NCBI GenBank assembly: GCA_023424725.1
Contig: JAFADQ010000362.1
Span: forward strand, 1 to 7,824
Length of the DNA stretch: 7,824 nucleotides
Direction: 5' to 3'
From: Bacteroidota bacterium
Lineage (GTDB): Bacteria > Bacteroidota > Bacteroidia > Cytophagales > Hymenobacteraceae
The stretch's first letter is position 1; the number at the start of each line of letters is the position of its first letter. The position numbers and the translations under genes were made by a program. Positions 6,878 to 7,824 of the stretch are shown in pieces. The notes beneath the pieces are model-generated. The model saw nothing but the letters and a program-made list of their open reading frames with translations. It did not search any database and was not told the DNA's origin.

Positions 6878-6926
6878 AACGCTGGCAGGCTTCGCTAAAT
6901 AGCATCATCCTGAACAACCAGGCGTT
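6878..6926. other. Nested stem-loop in the divergent intergenic region
   Basis: Three nested stems: AACGCTGG (6878-6885) with CCAGGCGTT (6918-6926, one-base bulge), CAGG/CCTG (6886-6889, 6909-6912) and GCTA/TAGC (6894-6897, 6900-6903). It could form in RNA from either strand: the long leader of the sigma operon, or upstream of the glycine-zipper gene. Read on the minus strand, an eight-base T-run follows but about 20 bases later, too far for a standard terminator. Confidence 0.4.
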
Positions 6927-6932
6927 AAAAAC

Positions 6933-6951
6933 GTAAAACAAAGGGTTTTAC
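6933..6951. promoter_or_regulatory. Small palindrome, possible operator
   Basis: GTAAAAC (6933-6939) and GTTTTAC (6945-6951) are exact inverted repeats separated by five bases. The site lies 15 bases before the glycine-zipper start codon and next to the minus-strand -7 box. A regulator site is possible but short palindromes of this composition also arise by chance. Confidence 0.3.
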
Positions 6952-6982
6952 CAAAAGTAATTTGTCATGAAAACGTCTTCAA
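6952..6982 (-). promoter_or_regulatory. Candidate promoter of the sigma-factor operon
   Basis: On the minus strand, TTG (6982-6980), a 20-base spacer and TACTTTTG (6959-6952) fit the Bacteroidota TTTG/TAnnTTTG layout. Transcription toward the sigma gene would start near 6945, giving a leader of about 220 bases. The -33 box lies inside the first codons of the divergent gene at 6967. A weaker alternative -7 box, TACTTTCG, lies at 6812-6805 and would give a much shorter leader. No TAnnTTTG box was found for the plus-strand gene. Confidence 0.5.
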
Positions 6983-7479
6983 TAAAAACAATATCGGGCT
7001 TTGGTTGTGCCCTGGCGATGGCCTTTTTGAGCATTACAGGTGCCGAAGCGCAGTCTAAAACTTCTTCCTCTACGGTGTATGTTTACCCATCTAAAGGGCA
7101 AAGCGCCTCGCAGCAGCGCGCCGACGAGCAGGAATGCCACAACTGGGCCGTTAACGAATCGGGCATAAACCCCGACAATGTGCACATACAAGCCGACGAC
7201 GACCCGGATGTGAACGGCGGCCGTAAAATTGTGCTGAATACTGCCGGAGGCGCGGCCGTGGGCGCGGGTGTAGGGGCTGTAGCCGGCGATGCCAGTAAAG
7301 GCGCGGCAGTAGGAGCTGTTGCGGGGGCTACAAGGGGCATTTTTAAGCGCCGCAGCGCCAAACGCAAAGCCCGCGAAGAAAACCAAAACAATACCCAGCA
7401 ACAAACAGCCGAACTGAATGCGCAATACCTGAAGGCGTATTCTGCTTGTCTGGAAGGCAAAGGTTACTCGGTTAAGTAA
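6967..7479 (+). CDS. Secreted glycine-zipper family protein
   Basis: A 170-residue exported protein. Residues 1-28 are a signal peptide (AEA/Q). About 38-70 carries a conserved-looking block (VYPSKGQSASQQRADEQEC, then HNWAVNESGINP). Residues 93-121 are a glycine zipper made of repeated GAxVGAxxG units in two halves around D108-K111. About 127-140 is a strongly basic/polar linker, and the end reads YLKAYSACLEGKGYSV. I recall this layout (PxxGQs..., WA..., CLxGRGYxV) from glycine-zipper proteins in other bacteria. Such zippers pack membrane helices, so it may associate with the outer membrane. C57 and C161 are the only cysteines in the mature protein and could form a disulfide. The biochemical role is unknown. 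It is transcribed away from the sigma operon and is followed by repeat copy 2. Confidence 0.85.
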   Translation: MKTSSIKTISGFGCALAMAFLSITGAEAQSKTSSSTVYVYPSKGQSASQQRADEQECHNWAVNESGINPDNVHIQADDDPDVNGGRKIVLNTAGGAAVGAGVGAVAGDASKGAAVGAVAGATRGIFKRRSAKRKAREENQNNTQQQTAELNAQYLKAYSACLEGKGYSVK

Positions 7480-7485
7480 CTTTAT

Positions 7486-7592
7486 CACACGCTCGCATCC
7501 AGCGAGTGTGGATTTTTACCGGAATCTTGCCCGATTCTCAAATAAATGGCCAGAGGCTTATGGTAGCGCGCACTCGCAAGGTGCGGGCGAGG
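7486..7592. repeat. Interspersed ~105-bp repeat, copy 2 (inverted relative to copy 1, diverged)
   Basis: Aligned to the reverse complement of 1-104, this 107-bp stretch keeps the order of several blocks: GCGAGTGTG (7502-7510), ATCTTGCC (7524-7531), GGCCAGAGGC (7548-7557), GTAGC (7563-7567), CACTCGC (7571-7577) and a closing GCGAGG (7587-7592). Arms and inner hairpins are partly eroded. The left hairpin is still a nine-pair stem with one G-T (7488-7496 / 7502-7510) followed by a short T-run (7513-7517), so it may terminate the glycine-zipper transcript whose stop is only nine bases away. No target-site duplication is evident. Confidence 0.75.
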
Positions 7593-7605
7593 CAATTACT
7601 CATAA

Positions 7606-7638
7606 AGCGATTGCATCTTAATAAAGAATGCCATCGCT
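7606..7638. other. Imperfect inverted repeat
   Basis: AGCGATTGCAT (7606-7616) pairs with ATGCCATCGCT (7628-7638) with one mismatch around an 11-base A/T-rich loop. It has no T-run. It sits between repeat copy 2 and the terminator at 7654. The role is unknown. Confidence 0.4.
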
Positions 7639-7653
7639 ATAGAACCAGTAAAC

Positions 7654-7692
7654 AAAAAGGTCGTTCCGGAATTGTCCGGGACGACCTTTTTT
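7654..7692. terminator. Strong bidirectional intrinsic terminator
   Basis: Stem 7654-7670 / 7675-7691 pairs over 17 positions with a single T-G wobble (core GGTCGTTCCGGA with TCCGGGACGACC), loop ATTG, with A-tract on one side and T-tract on the other. It separates the plus-strand glycine-zipper region from the convergent small gene ending at 7708. Confidence 0.92.
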
Positions 7693-7707
7693 GTAACGCT
7701 TTAAAGA

Positions 7708-7818
7708 TTACCCGTACGATTTGCCGGCTTTCTTTTCCTGCTTTTCGGCCCGCTTTTCCTTTATGGTTTTGGCAGGCTTTTTCTTAACTTCTTTTTTTGC
7801 GTCCTGAGATTTTGCCAT
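7708..7818 (-). CDS. Small Lys-rich protein (36 aa)
   Basis: A complete short reading frame: ATG at 7818-7816, TAA at 7710-7708, and an in-frame TAA just upstream at 7824-7822, which fixes the start. The product begins MAKSQDAKKEVKKKPAKT and ends KKAGKSYG. It is very basic with alternating Lys/Glu/Ala, probably helical or disordered, with no signal peptide or membrane segment. The strong terminator 15 bases past its stop supports a real transcription unit. It resembles short Lys-rich proteins I recall from other Bacteroidota, but I cannot confirm a family; nucleic-acid binding is only a guess from charge. Its promoter lies outside the window. Confidence 0.7.
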   Translation of the reverse strand: MAKSQDAKKEVKKKPAKTIKEKRAEKQEKKAGKSYG

Positions 7819-7824
7819 GGCTTA

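Noticed and set aside
6403..6879. 158-codon minus-strand frame overlapping the sigma factor start
   Set aside because: Out of frame with the well-supported sigma factor; the coding part within that gene is Arg-rich and the upstream part is translated A/T-rich leader.
6878..6926. tRNA gene
   Set aside because: The nested stems form a single irregular hairpin; there is no acceptor stem, T-loop or anticodon-arm pattern.
7506..7787. 93-codon plus-strand frame near the right end
   Set aside because: It crosses repeat copy 2 and a strong terminator and is antisense to the small Lys-rich gene.

Overview
The window looks like chromosomal DNA of a Bacteroidota bacterium, most likely order Cytophagales and possibly Hymenobacteraceae; the family assignment is an inference. 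The signs are a type IX secretion C-terminal sorting domain, Bacteroidota-type -7 promoter boxes (TAnnTTTG), almost no Shine-Dalgarno sequences, and a lineage-typical AsmA-GT51 peptidoglycan glycosyltransferase. There are seven supported genes, one of them a 36-residue Lys-rich protein at the right edge. No transposase, phage gene, CRISPR array, tRNA or rRNA is visible.

Layout. 1-333 has no gene. It holds a 104-bp repeat element with 26-bp terminal inverted arms, a GCG-rich tandem repeat and a promoter. 334-1995 (+) encodes a secreted, T9SS-exported endonuclease I-family nuclease flanked by two choice-of-anchor/HYDIN-like beta-sandwich domains. 2021-2064 is a perfect 15-bp inverted repeat whose right arm contains the -7 box of the next gene. 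2091-4229 (+) encodes a membrane-anchored AsmA-like/GT51 fusion. It ends at a bidirectional terminator (4281-4317) shared with a convergent three-gene minus-strand operon.

That operon runs 6725 to 4336: ECF sigma factor, an overlapping single-pass anti-sigma-like protein with a long low-complexity periplasmic tail, and a secreted protein that is probably an outer-membrane beta-barrel. Order, 29-bp overlap and 25-bp spacing suggest one transcript and one envelope-signalling module. I recognise the first gene as a family, the second only by architecture, and the third not at all.

A 241-bp divergent intergenic region follows. It holds a good minus-strand promoter, a nested stem-loop and a small palindrome. 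Then comes a secreted glycine-zipper protein (6967-7479, +). Just after its stop codon lies a second, diverged copy of the left-edge repeat in opposite orientation (7486-7592). A strong terminator (7654-7692) separates this from the convergent small Lys-rich gene (7708-7818, -).

The observations most worth following are the ~105-bp repeat family built from small triloop hairpins, the sigma/anti-sigma/outer-membrane module, and the promoter-terminator inverted repeat before the glycosyltransferase gene.
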